This document shows positions 24,065-31,674 of a stretch of DNA of 51,729 bases, piece by piece. The first letter of the stretch is position 1. Every line of letters starts with the position of its first letter. Source of the stretch: Methylobacterium sp. J-076 (lineage in GTDB: Bacteria > Pseudomonadota > Alphaproteobacteria > Rhizobiales > Beijerinckiaceae); the NCBI RefSeq assembly GCF_022829405.1, contig NZ_JAKSXW010000072.1, positions 1-51,729 of the forward strand, read 5' to 3'. The translations under genes and the position numbers were made by a program. The notes beneath the pieces are model-generated. The model did no database searches. It saw only the letters and a list, made by a program, of their open reading frames with translations, and had not been told where the DNA came from.

Positions 24065-25642
24065 CTAGGTGGCGAGAAGCGCGGGCAGGTGCTGCGCGTG
24101 CCAATCCCGCAGGTTTGACAGGGCCGGGTGCGCGAGGTTGCGGGCGAGGTAGCCCTCGATCCGCGGCAGGTGGGCGAGGTAGCCCGGCTTGCCGTCGCGC
24201 CTGTCGAGGCGGGCGAAGATGCCTAGGATCTTGGTGGCCCGCTGCGCCGCCAGCAGGGCGTAGGCGGTGGCGAAGGTGCCCATGTCGAAGGCCGGGTCCC
24301 GGGCCCGGCGCTCGCGCACGTAGAGGCCGAGCAGCCGCAGCTCGAAATCGGCGCTGGCATCGACCCGGGCGTCCTGCAGCAGCGAGGCGACGTCGTAGGC
24401 CGGGTGGCCCATCACCGCGTCCTGGAAGTCGATCACCCCCACCCGCTCCAGCCCTTCGCGGCCGGGGAGCCAGATCAGGTTGGGGGAGTGGTAGTCCCGC
24501 AGCGTCCAGGTCGGGCGGGCGGGCACGGCCGCGTCCAGGGCCTCCCGCCACAGAGTGACGAAGGCGCTCCGGGCCTCCTCGGGGAGGCTCACGCCGCGGA
24601 TGGCGGGGGCGTACCATTCGGGCAGGAGTTCCGCCTCGAACAGCAGCGCCTCCTTGTCGTAGGGCGGGATGACGTGGTCGATCCCCGCCGCCACCGGCAG
24701 CACGGAGGGAAGGTCGGTGGCGTGGAGCTTGGCGAGCAGGCGCACGGCCTCCGCGTAGCGCTCCGGCCGGGGGGCGCCGCCCTCGACCACCGGCTCGCTG
24801 CCGAGATCCTCCAGGATCAGCAGCCCCTCGGTCAGGTCCTCGCCGTAGACCCTGGGGGCCGAGAAGCCGAGAGCTCGCAGGCCCCGGTCGAGGGCCACGA
24901 AGGCGTGGACGCTCTCGGCCAAGTGGACGATGGCCGAGTAGGGCTTGCCGTCGCGCACCGGCGGCCCGTCCGGCCGGGGCGGGGCGATCATCAGCACCGC
25001 CGTGGACCCGTCCGGCCTGCGCAGGCGCTCGTAGGCGCGGGACGAGGCGTCCCCCTGCATCAGGATGCGCTCGGCATCGTCCCACCCGGCCCGGGCCAGG
25101 AGCTTGCGCACCGCCCGCGCCCGGTCGAGGCGGGCGCGCATCGCGCCATGCCCCTCGATCCGGGCGAAGCGGGAGCCCTCGCCGAATTCCGGCCGCAGGG
25201 ACAGGCTGACGGACAGGACCGGCCCGTCATGGGGCGGCATCTTCTCCGGCCACTCGACCAGGGTGATGGCCTCCTCGGCCATCTCGTCGAAGCCGAGCTC
25301 CACCAGTTCGTCCGCGTCGCGCAGGCGGTAGAGGTCGGCATGGACGATCCCGCGGCCGTCGCGGGCGGTGTAGGGCTGGATGAGGGTGAAGGTCGGGCTC
25401 GGCACCTCCAGGTCGGGCTCGCCGGTCAGCTCGCGGATGATCGCGCGCGCCAGGGTCGTCTTGCCGTCGCCGAGGCTGCCCGTGAGGGCCACCCGGTCCC
25501 CCGGCATGAGGAACTCGCACAGGAACAGGCCGAGATCCTCGGTGGCCGCCTCGTCGGGCAGCACGAATTCCCAGGTCTGGGGGAGGGATGCCGCCTCCCC
25601 CCCGTCCTCGTCCTCGCGCACGTCTTGTTCGTCGCCGCCCAA
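24065..25642 (-). CDS. Fusion of TsaE (t6A tRNA modification ATPase) and AmgK-type sugar kinase
   Basis: This is a two-domain protein of about 525 residues. The N-terminal TsaE domain has Walker A GSLGDGKTT (55-63), the SPTFTLI stretch and HADLYRL (101-107). TsaE is the ATPase needed by the TsaBCDE complex for N6-threonylcarbamoyl-adenosine in tRNA. From about 185 on, an APH-type kinase domain follows (GDASSRAYERL, LRDYHSPNLIW, VIDFQDAVMGHPAYDVASLL), as in AmgK, which phosphorylates MurNAc/GlcNAc at C1. The start is uncertain; I prefer TTG 25642, five nt after GGAGG. The longer frame up to 25945 runs into the cynS promoter. Such fusions are known in Rhizobiales. Confidence 0.88.
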   Translation of the reverse strand: MGGDEQDVREDEDGGEAASLPQTWEFVLPDEAATEDLGLFLCEFLMPGDRVALTGSLGDGKTTLARAIIRELTGEPDLEVPSPTFTLIQPYTARDGRGIVHADLYRLRDADELVELGFDEMAEEAITLVEWPEKMPPHDGPVLSVSLSLRPEFGEGSRFARIEGHGAMRARLDRARAVRKLLARAGWDDAERILMQGDASSRAYERLRRPDGSTAVLMIAPPRPDGPPVRDGKPYSAIVHLAESVHAFVALDRGLRALGFSAPRVYGEDLTEGLLILEDLGSEPVVEGGAPRPERYAEAVRLLAKLHATDLPSVLPVAAGIDHVIPPYDKEALLFEAELLPEWYAPAIRGVSLPEEARSAFVTLWREALDAAVPARPTWTLRDYHSPNLIWLPGREGLERVGVIDFQDAVMGHPAYDVASLLQDARVDASADFELRLLGLYVRERRARDPAFDMGTFATAYALLAAQRATKILGIFARLDRRDGKPGYLAHLPRIEGYLARNLAHPALSNLRDWHAQHLPALLAT

Positions 25643-25870
25643 AACCACCTCCGCGCGCTTAGGCTCATGGTTCGTAAAGCGCTGGCCGATGCAAGCCTTA
25701 TCCCGCCCCCGCCCCCGTAACGCACCCGGGCGGTGCAGGGAAACCACGCCCTCAACTTCCATCCGGTGCAACGCGGCGCTCCCGGAACTTTTCCGGAGCG
25801 CGCGGGCGGATGGGGCGGCCGATGGCATAGGGCATGCTATGGGCCGCGCGCCATGGCGCAGAGGATCATT

Positions 25871-26359
25871 ATGAAGCGCGAAGACCTCACCGAGAAGCTC
25901 CTCGACATCAAGCGCGAGAAGGGCTGGAGCTGGAAGCACATCCACGAGGAGATCGGCGGCCTGTCGCCGTTCCTGATCACCGCGGCCTGCATGGGCCAGA
26001 TGAAGCTGCCGAAGGCGCAGGCCAAGCGCGCCGCCGCGCTGTTCGGCCTCACCGAGGCCGAGGAGCGGATGATCAACGAGGCGCCCTACCGCGGCTCGAT
26101 CCCCTCCATGCCCCCGACCGACCCGCTGATCTACCGCTTCTACGAGCTGGTGATGGTCTACGGCACGACCTTCAAGGAGCTGATCCAGGAGGAGTTCGGC
26201 GACGGCATCATGTCGGCCATCGACTTCAACATGGACATGGCCCGGGAGGCCAACAACAAGGGCGACCGGGTGAAGCTGAGCATGTCGGGCAAGTTCCTGC
26301 CCTACAAGTATTACGGCAACGACGACGAGACGCCGGAATACGGCTTCAAGGAGAAGTAG
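25871..26359 (+). CDS. cynS: Cyanate hydratase (cyanase)
   Basis: Cyanase converts cyanate and bicarbonate to ammonia and CO2. The 162-residue protein has an N-terminal helical DNA-binding-like domain and the C-terminal catalytic domain. The active-site residues are R89, E92 (YRFYE) and S115 (DGIMSAIDF), matching Arg96, Glu99 and Ser122 of E. coli CynS. I chose ATG 25871 (AGAGGA upstream, start MKREDLTEKL); an ATG at 25853 is also in frame. No cynT carbonic anhydrase or transporter is next to it. It is divergent from the TsaE-AmgK gene. Confidence 0.95.
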   Translation: MKREDLTEKLLDIKREKGWSWKHIHEEIGGLSPFLITAACMGQMKLPKAQAKRAAALFGLTEAEERMINEAPYRGSIPSMPPTDPLIYRFYELVMVYGTTFKELIQEEFGDGIMSAIDFNMDMAREANNKGDRVKLSMSGKFLPYKYYGNDDETPEYGFKEK

Positions 26360-26365
26360 GCGCCT

Positions 26366-26518
26366 TCAGCGCGACGCCGTCACGCTGATCATCGGCAGGG
26401 TGACGGCGAGGGTGGCCTCCGGCTCCCGGGCGGGGCCGAGGCTCGCCAGGGCCGCGAGGCCGAGGCACAGGGACAGGCCGAGGAGCGACGTCTCGAAGCC
26501 GCGGTAGACCCATTCCAT
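26366..26518 (-). CDS. 50-residue membrane-anchored small protein
   Basis: A short frame with a good ribosome site (GGGAG, six nt before the ATG) encodes MEWVYRGFETSLLGLSLCLG, then LAALASLGPAREPEATLAVT and a short tail ending TASR. The N-terminal half is one hydrophobic helix and the rest is hydrophilic. It ends 7 nt from the cynS stop, tail to tail. Function unknown. Codon use (GC at third positions) looks coding. Confidence 0.5.
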   Translation of the reverse strand: MEWVYRGFETSLLGLSLCLGLAALASLGPAREPEATLAVTLPMISVTASR

Positions 26519-26572
26519 CGTCATCTCCCGCCTGAGGATCCGAGGATCGGCGGGAAAGGTTACGAAACCGGC

Positions 26573-27004
26573 CTACCAGCCCGACGCCACGAGGGCGGCG
26601 CCCGCCGCGATCAGCACGACGCCGGCCCAGGCGGCGGCGCTCAGGCTCTCCCCGAGCAGGCTCGTCCCGAGGATCGCCACCAGCACCACGCTGAGCTTGT
26701 CGATGGGGGCGACCCGGGCCGCCTCGCCGAGCGACAGGGCGCGGAAGTAGCACAGCCACGACGCCCCCGTGGCCAGCCCCGACAGGACCAGGAACAGCAG
26801 GCTGCGGCCGGAGATCTGCCCGAGGGCGCTCCCCTGCCCCGTCACCGCCACGAGGGCGGCGGCGAAGAGCAGGATCACCCCCGTGCGGACCAGGGTCGCG
26901 ACGTCGGAGGGGACGCCCGAGACACCGACCTTGGCGAGGATCGCGGTCATCGCCGCGAAGACCGCCGAGAGGATCGCCCAGAAGCGCCAGGATTGCAGAA
27001 TCAC
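26573..27004 (-). CDS. Single-domain EamA-type transporter
   Basis: This 143-residue protein has five hydrophobic helices and the EamA (DMT) wording: WAILSAVFAAMTAILAKVGV, VRTGVILLFAAALVAVTG, LSGLATGASWLCYFRALSLG and APIDKLSVVLVAILGTSLLG. It is half the size of usual ten-helix DMT transporters and probably works as a dimer. I chose GTG 27004; the longer frame runs into repeat sequence. Substrate unknown. It lies alone, downstream of a repeat-filled spacer. Confidence 0.85.
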   Translation of the reverse strand: MILQSWRFWAILSAVFAAMTAILAKVGVSGVPSDVATLVRTGVILLFAAALVAVTGQGSALGQISGRSLLFLVLSGLATGASWLCYFRALSLGEAARVAPIDKLSVVLVAILGTSLLGESLSAAAWAGVVLIAAGAALVASGW

Positions 27005-27383
27005 GCTCAAGGCTCGCCCTCCGGCGGGCCCCCCCGCCGGTGTCTGCGCTACCACGCCGTGTGGGAGGGCGCTGCCCATCACGCCATCCCGTCATTGCGA
27101 ACGCAGTGACGGGGGTCAGTCGCATCGCGCCATCGTCGACAGGCCTCCCCCTCGCCCCGCGTGCGGGGAGAGGGCTCCGGCGACCTCGTCGTCGCCGGAG
27201 CGAGGCGGCAGCCAGGGGTGAGGGGCGTGCCGAAAGGGGCTCCTCCGGGTGGCCCCCTCACCCCCGCTCCGGCTTCGCCTCTCGCTCCCCACGGACACCA
27301 CAAGGTGTCCGTGGGCCTCTCCCCGCAGGACGGGGAGAGGGGGAACCCGCGCCCGGGGGAAGAGGCCCCCGTGCGCCCTGCCC
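27005..27383. other. Repeat-filled spacer
   Basis: No gene is visible. The spacer holds a copy of the CCGTCATTGCGAACGCAG element at about 27,089 and the palindromic element at 27,144-27,343. It separates the EamA transporter promoter from the 3' end of the molybdenum hydroxylase operon. Confidence 0.6.
27144..27343. repeat. GC-rich palindromic intergenic element
   Basis: The left arm contains CCTCGCC-type and CCCCGCGTGCGGGG wording, and the right arm reads CCTCTCCCCGCAGGACGGGG then AGAGGGGG. Internal pairs include GGCGACCTCGTCGTCGCC and CACGGACACC...GGTGTCCGTG. It shares long blocks with the element at 13,223-13,418 in opposite order, so the two are one family. Confidence 0.7.
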
Positions 27384-29636
27384 TTACAGCAGCTTCTCGA
27401 CGGTGATCGGCATGTCGCGGACGCGCTTGCCGGTGGCGTGGTGGACGGCGTTGGCGATGGCCGCCGCCGTGCCGACGATGCCGATCTCGCCCACACCCTT
27501 CACGCCGAGGGGGTTCGCCTTGTCCTCCTCGTCCACGAAGATCACGTCGAGGTCGTGGATGTCGGCGTGGGCGGGGACGTGATACTCGCCGAGGTTGCGG
27601 TTCATGAACCGGCCGAGGCGATGGTCCAGCATCGATTCCTCGTGCAGGGCCGAGCCGATCCCCATCACCGTGGCGCCAATGATCTGGCTCCTGGCGGTCT
27701 TGGGGTTCAGGATCTTGCCCGCCGCGATGGCCGAGACCACCCGCGTCACCCGGACCTGACCCAACTCCTCATCGACCTTCACCTCCACGAACACCGCCTG
27801 GTGGGTGAAGCACTCGAACTCCTTGGCGAAGTCCGAATCCGGCCCGGCCTCCCCGACGACCTCGATCCGGTCGAAGCCGCCGGCCTTCATGGCGTCGGTG
27901 ATGGCCACCGAGCGGGACGGGTCGTCGGCGAGCGCGATGCGCCCGCCGGTGAACACCACCCGCTCGAAGTCGGCGTTGGCCAGCGGCGAGTCGTCCATCT
28001 GCCGGGCGAGCACGAAGACCTGCGCCGCGATCTCCCGGCACGCCTTCATCGCGGCGGTGCCCGAGGAGGCCGCCGTCCACGAGCCGCCGGCCACGGGGGC
28101 CTCGGCGAGCGAGGTGTCGCCGAGCTTGGTCGTCACGTCCTCCATCGACAGCCCGAGGCTGTCGGCGCCGATCTGGGTGAGGATGGTGTAGGTGCCGGTG
28201 CCGATGTCGCCGGTGGAGTTGCCGAGCTCGAGCTTGCCGTCGCCGGTCAGCACCGCGCGCACCTTGGAGGGCATCATCAGCGCCTCCCAGATCCCCGAGG
28301 CCACGCCCCAGCCCACGAGCTCCCGGCCCTCGCGCATGGAGCGCGGCTGCGGGGTGCGCTTGGCCCAGCCGAAACGCTCCGCCCCCTGCGTGAAGCAGGC
28401 CTTCAGGGCCTTCGAGCCGAACGGCTTGTCCTCGATGGGCTCCCGGTCGGTGTAGTTGATGAGCCGCAGCTCGATCGGGTCCTTGCCGAGGTCCTGGGCC
28501 AGCTCGTCCATCGCGCTCTCGAGGGCGAACAACCCCGAGACGGCGCCCGGGGCGCGCATGTCGCCGGGGGTGGCCGTGTCGATCTTGGCGAGCTTGTAGG
28601 TGAGCTTGACGTTGTCGCAGGCGTAGAGCGTGCCCGACCAGTTGACGATGTTCTCCTGGTAATCCTCGTAGTGCGAGGTGCCGTGCACGGCATCGTGCCG
28701 GAGGGCCTGGAGGGTGCCGTCCCGGTCCGCGCCCAGGGAGACGGTCTGCACCGCCTCGGCCCGGTAGGTGAAGCTCCACATCTGCTCGCGGGTGAGCACG
28801 ATCCGCACGGAGCGGTTCAGGTCGCGGGCCGCGAGCATCGCCAGGAAGGCCTGGAACTGCGGGCGCAGGCCGCCGCCGAAGCCGCCGCCGAGATACGGAT
28901 TGAGCACCCGCACCTGCTCCGGCTTCAGGCCGAAGGCGCCGGTGAGGTATTGCTGCGTGTTCGCGACACCCTGGATCTTGTCGTAGACCGTGAAGGTCCC
29001 GCCCTCCTCGACCACGACGGTCGTGGCGTGGGGCTCCATCGGGTTGTGGTGCTCGTTGGCCATCCGGTACTGCTGGCGCAGTTGGATCGGCGCCTTGGCG
29101 TAGGCCCCGTCGGCATCGCCCCACGGCTCCGGCGGCGGCTTGATGCCGTCGCGCTTCTTGGGCGGCTCGTAGGCCTCGCCCAGCAGCGCGTCGATGTCGG
29201 TCTTCGGCGTCTCGGCCTTGTAGGTCACCTTCACCAGGGAGGCGGCGTAGCGGGCCGTCTCGAAATCCTCCGCCAGCACCACCGCCACCGGCTGGCCGGA
29301 GAACAGGACGTTCGCGTCGAGCAGCGGGCGGTAGGGCACGCCGGGGGGGCCGACCATGTCCTGGTAGGACTTGGGGTCCTCGGACATGTCCGGGCGGTTG
29401 TCGTGGGTGAGCACCTTCACGACGCCGGGCACGGCCCGCGCCGCCGCCGTGTCGATGGCGGTGACGGTCCCCCGGGCGATGGTGCTGGTGACGATGTAGC
29501 CGTGGACGAGGCCCTCGGCGGTGAACTCGGCCGCGTACTTGGCGAGGCCGGTGACCTTGGCGGGGCCGTCGACGCGGCTGCGGGGGCTGCCGACGTGGCG
29601 GTCGGTGCCGGAGGCGGGACTGATCTGGGTGGCCAT
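27384..29636 (-). CDS. Molybdenum hydroxylase large subunit (xanthine dehydrogenase/aldehyde oxidoreductase family)
   Basis: This 750-residue subunit carries the molybdopterin cofactor. Visible signatures are VDGPAKVTGLAKYAAEF near the N-terminus, GGGFGGGLRPQFQAFLAMLA around 275, RAPGAVSGLFALESAMDELA in the middle, and the catalytic glutamate in GVKGVGEIGIVG near the C-terminus. It is closest in style to the YagR/PaoC branch that oxidises aldehydes. The ATG is preceded by GAGG and lies 8 nt after the FAD-subunit stop. It is the last gene of a three-gene operon. The substrate is not defined by sequence; an aromatic aldehyde is a guess from the family. Confidence 0.92.
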   Translation of the reverse strand: MATQISPASGTDRHVGSPRSRVDGPAKVTGLAKYAAEFTAEGLVHGYIVTSTIARGTVTAIDTAAARAVPGVVKVLTHDNRPDMSEDPKSYQDMVGPPGVPYRPLLDANVLFSGQPVAVVLAEDFETARYAASLVKVTYKAETPKTDIDALLGEAYEPPKKRDGIKPPPEPWGDADGAYAKAPIQLRQQYRMANEHHNPMEPHATTVVVEEGGTFTVYDKIQGVANTQQYLTGAFGLKPEQVRVLNPYLGGGFGGGLRPQFQAFLAMLAARDLNRSVRIVLTREQMWSFTYRAEAVQTVSLGADRDGTLQALRHDAVHGTSHYEDYQENIVNWSGTLYACDNVKLTYKLAKIDTATPGDMRAPGAVSGLFALESAMDELAQDLGKDPIELRLINYTDREPIEDKPFGSKALKACFTQGAERFGWAKRTPQPRSMREGRELVGWGVASGIWEALMMPSKVRAVLTGDGKLELGNSTGDIGTGTYTILTQIGADSLGLSMEDVTTKLGDTSLAEAPVAGGSWTAASSGTAAMKACREIAAQVFVLARQMDDSPLANADFERVVFTGGRIALADDPSRSVAITDAMKAGGFDRIEVVGEAGPDSDFAKEFECFTHQAVFVEVKVDEELGQVRVTRVVSAIAAGKILNPKTARSQIIGATVMGIGSALHEESMLDHRLGRFMNRNLGEYHVPAHADIHDLDVIFVDEEDKANPLGVKGVGEIGIVGTAAAIANAVHHATGKRVRDMPITVEKLL

Positions 29637-29644
29637 AGGTTGCC

Positions 29645-30652
29645 TCACTGAATGCGCTTGTCGCTGAGCGACTGGGGCGTGCCCGCGGCGGCCTGTTCGA
29701 GGCCGCGCACGATGGCGCGCCGGGCGAGTTCGACCTTGAAGCCGTTCTCGGACTGGGGCTTGGCCTCGGCCACGATCAGGTCGGCGGCCTTGGCGAAGGT
29801 CTCCCGCGTGGCGGGCTGGCCGACGAGCAGGGCCTCGGCCTCCTGGTTGCGCCAGGGCTTGTGGGCGACGCCGCCGAGGGCGAGGCGGGCGGTGGTGATG
29901 GTGTCGCCGTCCAATTCGAGCCCCGCCGCCACCGAGACCAGGGCGAAGGCGTAGGACAGCCGGTCCCGCAGCTTCAGGTAGGTGTAGTTCCGGGCGAAGC
30001 CCCGCTCCGGCAGGTCCACCGAGACGACGATCTCGCCGGGCTTGAGGGTGGTGTCCTTCTCCGGCGCGTTCCCCGGCAGGCGGTGGAACTCCGCGAAGGG
30101 AATCGCCCGCTCGCCGTCCGGCCCGCTCACCCGCACGGTCGCCTCCAGGGCGGCCAGGGCGATGCACATGTCGGAGGGGTGGGTGGCGATGCACTGGTCG
30201 CTCGCCCCGAAGATCGCGTGGATGCGGTTCACCCCGCCGATCGCCGGACAGCCGGAACCCGGCTCGCGCTTGTTGCAGGGCGTGCCCGCATCGTAGAAGT
30301 AGTAGCAGCGGGTGCGCTGGAGCAGGTTGCCGCCGGTGGTCGCCGCGTTGCGCAGCTGCGCCGAGGCCCCGGCCAGGATCGCGTTGCGCAGGAGCGGGTA
30401 CCGCTCGGCGACGCGCGCGTCGTAGGCGACCTTGGCGTTGGTGGCGAGCGCCCCGAGGCGCAGGCCGCCCTCGTGCTCCTCGATGCCCTGCAGCGGCAGG
30501 CGCGTGATGTCGATGAGCCGGCCCGGCTTCTCGACCTCGTACTTCATCAGGTCGATGAGGTTGGTGCCGCCGGCGATGAAGCGGGCGCCGTCCCCGAAGG
30601 CGCCGACCGCCTCCGCCACCGTGCCGGCCCGGACGTAATCGAAGCGGTTCAT
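29645..30652 (-). CDS. Molybdenum hydroxylase FAD-binding subunit with PaoB-like cysteine insert
   Basis: This 335-residue subunit has the FAD-binding signature RFIAGGTNLIDLMK, then SAQLRNAATTGGNLLQRTRC. The stretch holding C116, C126 and C135 (RTRCYYFYDAGTPCNKREPG, then SGC) matches the insert that binds a [4Fe-4S] cluster in E. coli PaoB. It is absent from ordinary xanthine dehydrogenases. Its ATG overlaps the stop of the 2Fe-2S subunit gene (ATGA). Electrons would pass from the molybdenum site through the 2Fe-2S centres to FAD. Confidence 0.92.
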   Translation of the reverse strand: MNRFDYVRAGTVAEAVGAFGDGARFIAGGTNLIDLMKYEVEKPGRLIDITRLPLQGIEEHEGGLRLGALATNAKVAYDARVAERYPLLRNAILAGASAQLRNAATTGGNLLQRTRCYYFYDAGTPCNKREPGSGCPAIGGVNRIHAIFGASDQCIATHPSDMCIALAALEATVRVSGPDGERAIPFAEFHRLPGNAPEKDTTLKPGEIVVSVDLPERGFARNYTYLKLRDRLSYAFALVSVAAGLELDGDTITTARLALGGVAHKPWRNQEAEALLVGQPATRETFAKAADLIVAEAKPQSENGFKVELARRAIVRGLEQAAAGTPQSLSDKRIQ

Positions 30653-31176
30653 CGGGCGGCTCCGTGCTGCATCACATCCTCGATGGCATCGACGATGTTG
30701 GTGTAGGCGCCGCAGCGGCAGATGTTGCCGCTCATGGCCTCGCGGATCTCGTCGCGGCTGTGGGCGTGGCCCTCGCCCATCATGCCGACCGCCGAGCAGA
30801 GCTGCCCGGGCGTACAGTAGCCGCACTGGAAGGCATCGTGCTCGATGAAGGCTTCCTGGATCGGGTGCAGGGCGTTGCTGCCCTTGCGCTCGCCCAGGCT
30901 CGCCAGACCCTCGACGGTGGTGATCTCGGCGCCGTCCTTCATCACCGCCAGGGTGAGGCAGGCGTTCACGCGGGTGCCGTTCACCAGCACGGTGCAGGCG
31001 CCGCACTGGCCGTGATCGCAGCCCTTCTTGGTGCCGGTGAGGTCGAGGCGCTCGCGCAGCAGGTCCAGCAACGTGGTCCAGGGGGCGACCTGGAGCTCCC
31101 GGCGCTGGCCGTTGATGGTGAGGGTGATGCCGATGGGCGTATCCGCCGAGACCGGCGGACTCGTGTCGAGGAGCAT
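30649..31176 (-). CDS. Molybdenum hydroxylase 2Fe-2S subunit
   Basis: This 175-residue subunit has both iron-sulfur clusters of the family: a plant-ferredoxin type with C53, C58, C61 and C73 (KKGCDHGQCGACTVLVNG), and an all-helical type with C118, C121, C153 and C155 (FQCGYCTPGQLC, NICRCGAYTN). The N-terminus MLLDTSPPVSADTPIGITLT has no twin-arginine signal, unlike E. coli PaoA, so the enzyme is likely cytoplasmic. I chose ATG 31176; the longer frame enters the palindromic repeat. First gene of the operon. Confidence 0.93.
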   Translation of the reverse strand: MLLDTSPPVSADTPIGITLTINGQRRELQVAPWTTLLDLLRERLDLTGTKKGCDHGQCGACTVLVNGTRVNACLTLAVMKDGAEITTVEGLASLGERKGSNALHPIQEAFIEHDAFQCGYCTPGQLCSAVGMMGEGHAHSRDEIREAMSGNICRCGAYTNIVDAIEDVMQHGAAR

Positions 31177-31356
31177 ATTGTCGTCCACGAAAGGGGCCGG
31201 CGGGGCCGGCGGAAAAGGTCGGGTTTCCACGGAGGGCGCATCGCGATGGCCCACCCGCGACCGTGTCCGTCGATAACCATTCCAAACTGAGGGTGTTCCG
31301 GGGGTCGGACGCGGTGCGACCGCGGGTGCCGGCCGGGTAGGCCCCACCGCCGCGCC

Positions 31357-31511
31357 CCCTCCCCCCTCTGCGGGGGAGGGTAACCTGCGCAGCAGGGGGG
31401 GAGAGGGGAGCGACGGTTCAGGATGGATCGCGACGCGAGCCACACCCGGCACCGTCGCTCCCCTCTCCCGACCCCCTTCGGGGGCCACCCTCCCCCGCAG
31501 AGGGGGGAGGG
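31357..31511. repeat. Near-perfect 155-bp palindromic element (MITE-like)
   Basis: The outer 25 bp (31357-31381) and the last 25 bp (31487-31511) are exact inverted repeats, starting CCCTCCCCCCTCTGCGGGGG. An inner pair GAGAGGGGAGCGACGGT / ACCGTCGCTCCCCTCTC is also exact (17 bp). The whole element could fold into one long hairpin. Related copies lie at 48,358-48,531 and 50,921-51,090. It carries no gene. Confidence 0.85.
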
Positions 31512-31546
31512 AATGCAGCGTCTCTGGACGTCCCCGTCCGCCAACC

Positions 31547-31572
31547 CCGTCATTGCGAACGCAGCGAAGCCA
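31547..31572. repeat. Solo CCGTCATTGCGAACGCAG-type repeat end
   Basis: CCGTCATTGCGAACGCAGCG followed by AAGCC is found here, at about 27,089 with one base changed, and as the left end of the complete element at 49,678-49,818. It is one terminal arm of a dispersed palindromic family. Confidence 0.55.
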
Positions 31573-31674
31573 TGACGATGAGGAAGTCAGACCCCGCCGC
31601 CTTCCGAAACCATTGCCGCCCCCCGCCGGCCTCGGTTAACCGTGGGCCGACCGTAAGGCACCCCGGAGCCCCCG

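Larger units (their letters stand above)
31177..31674. other. Divergent spacer dominated by palindromic repeats
   Basis: The stretch holds the promoter side of the molybdenum hydroxylase operon (31,177-31,350), a complete palindromic element (31,357-31,511), a solo CCGTCATTGCGAACGCAG-type element (31,547-31,572), and the leader of the M20 gene. No coding frame is credible. Confidence 0.6.
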
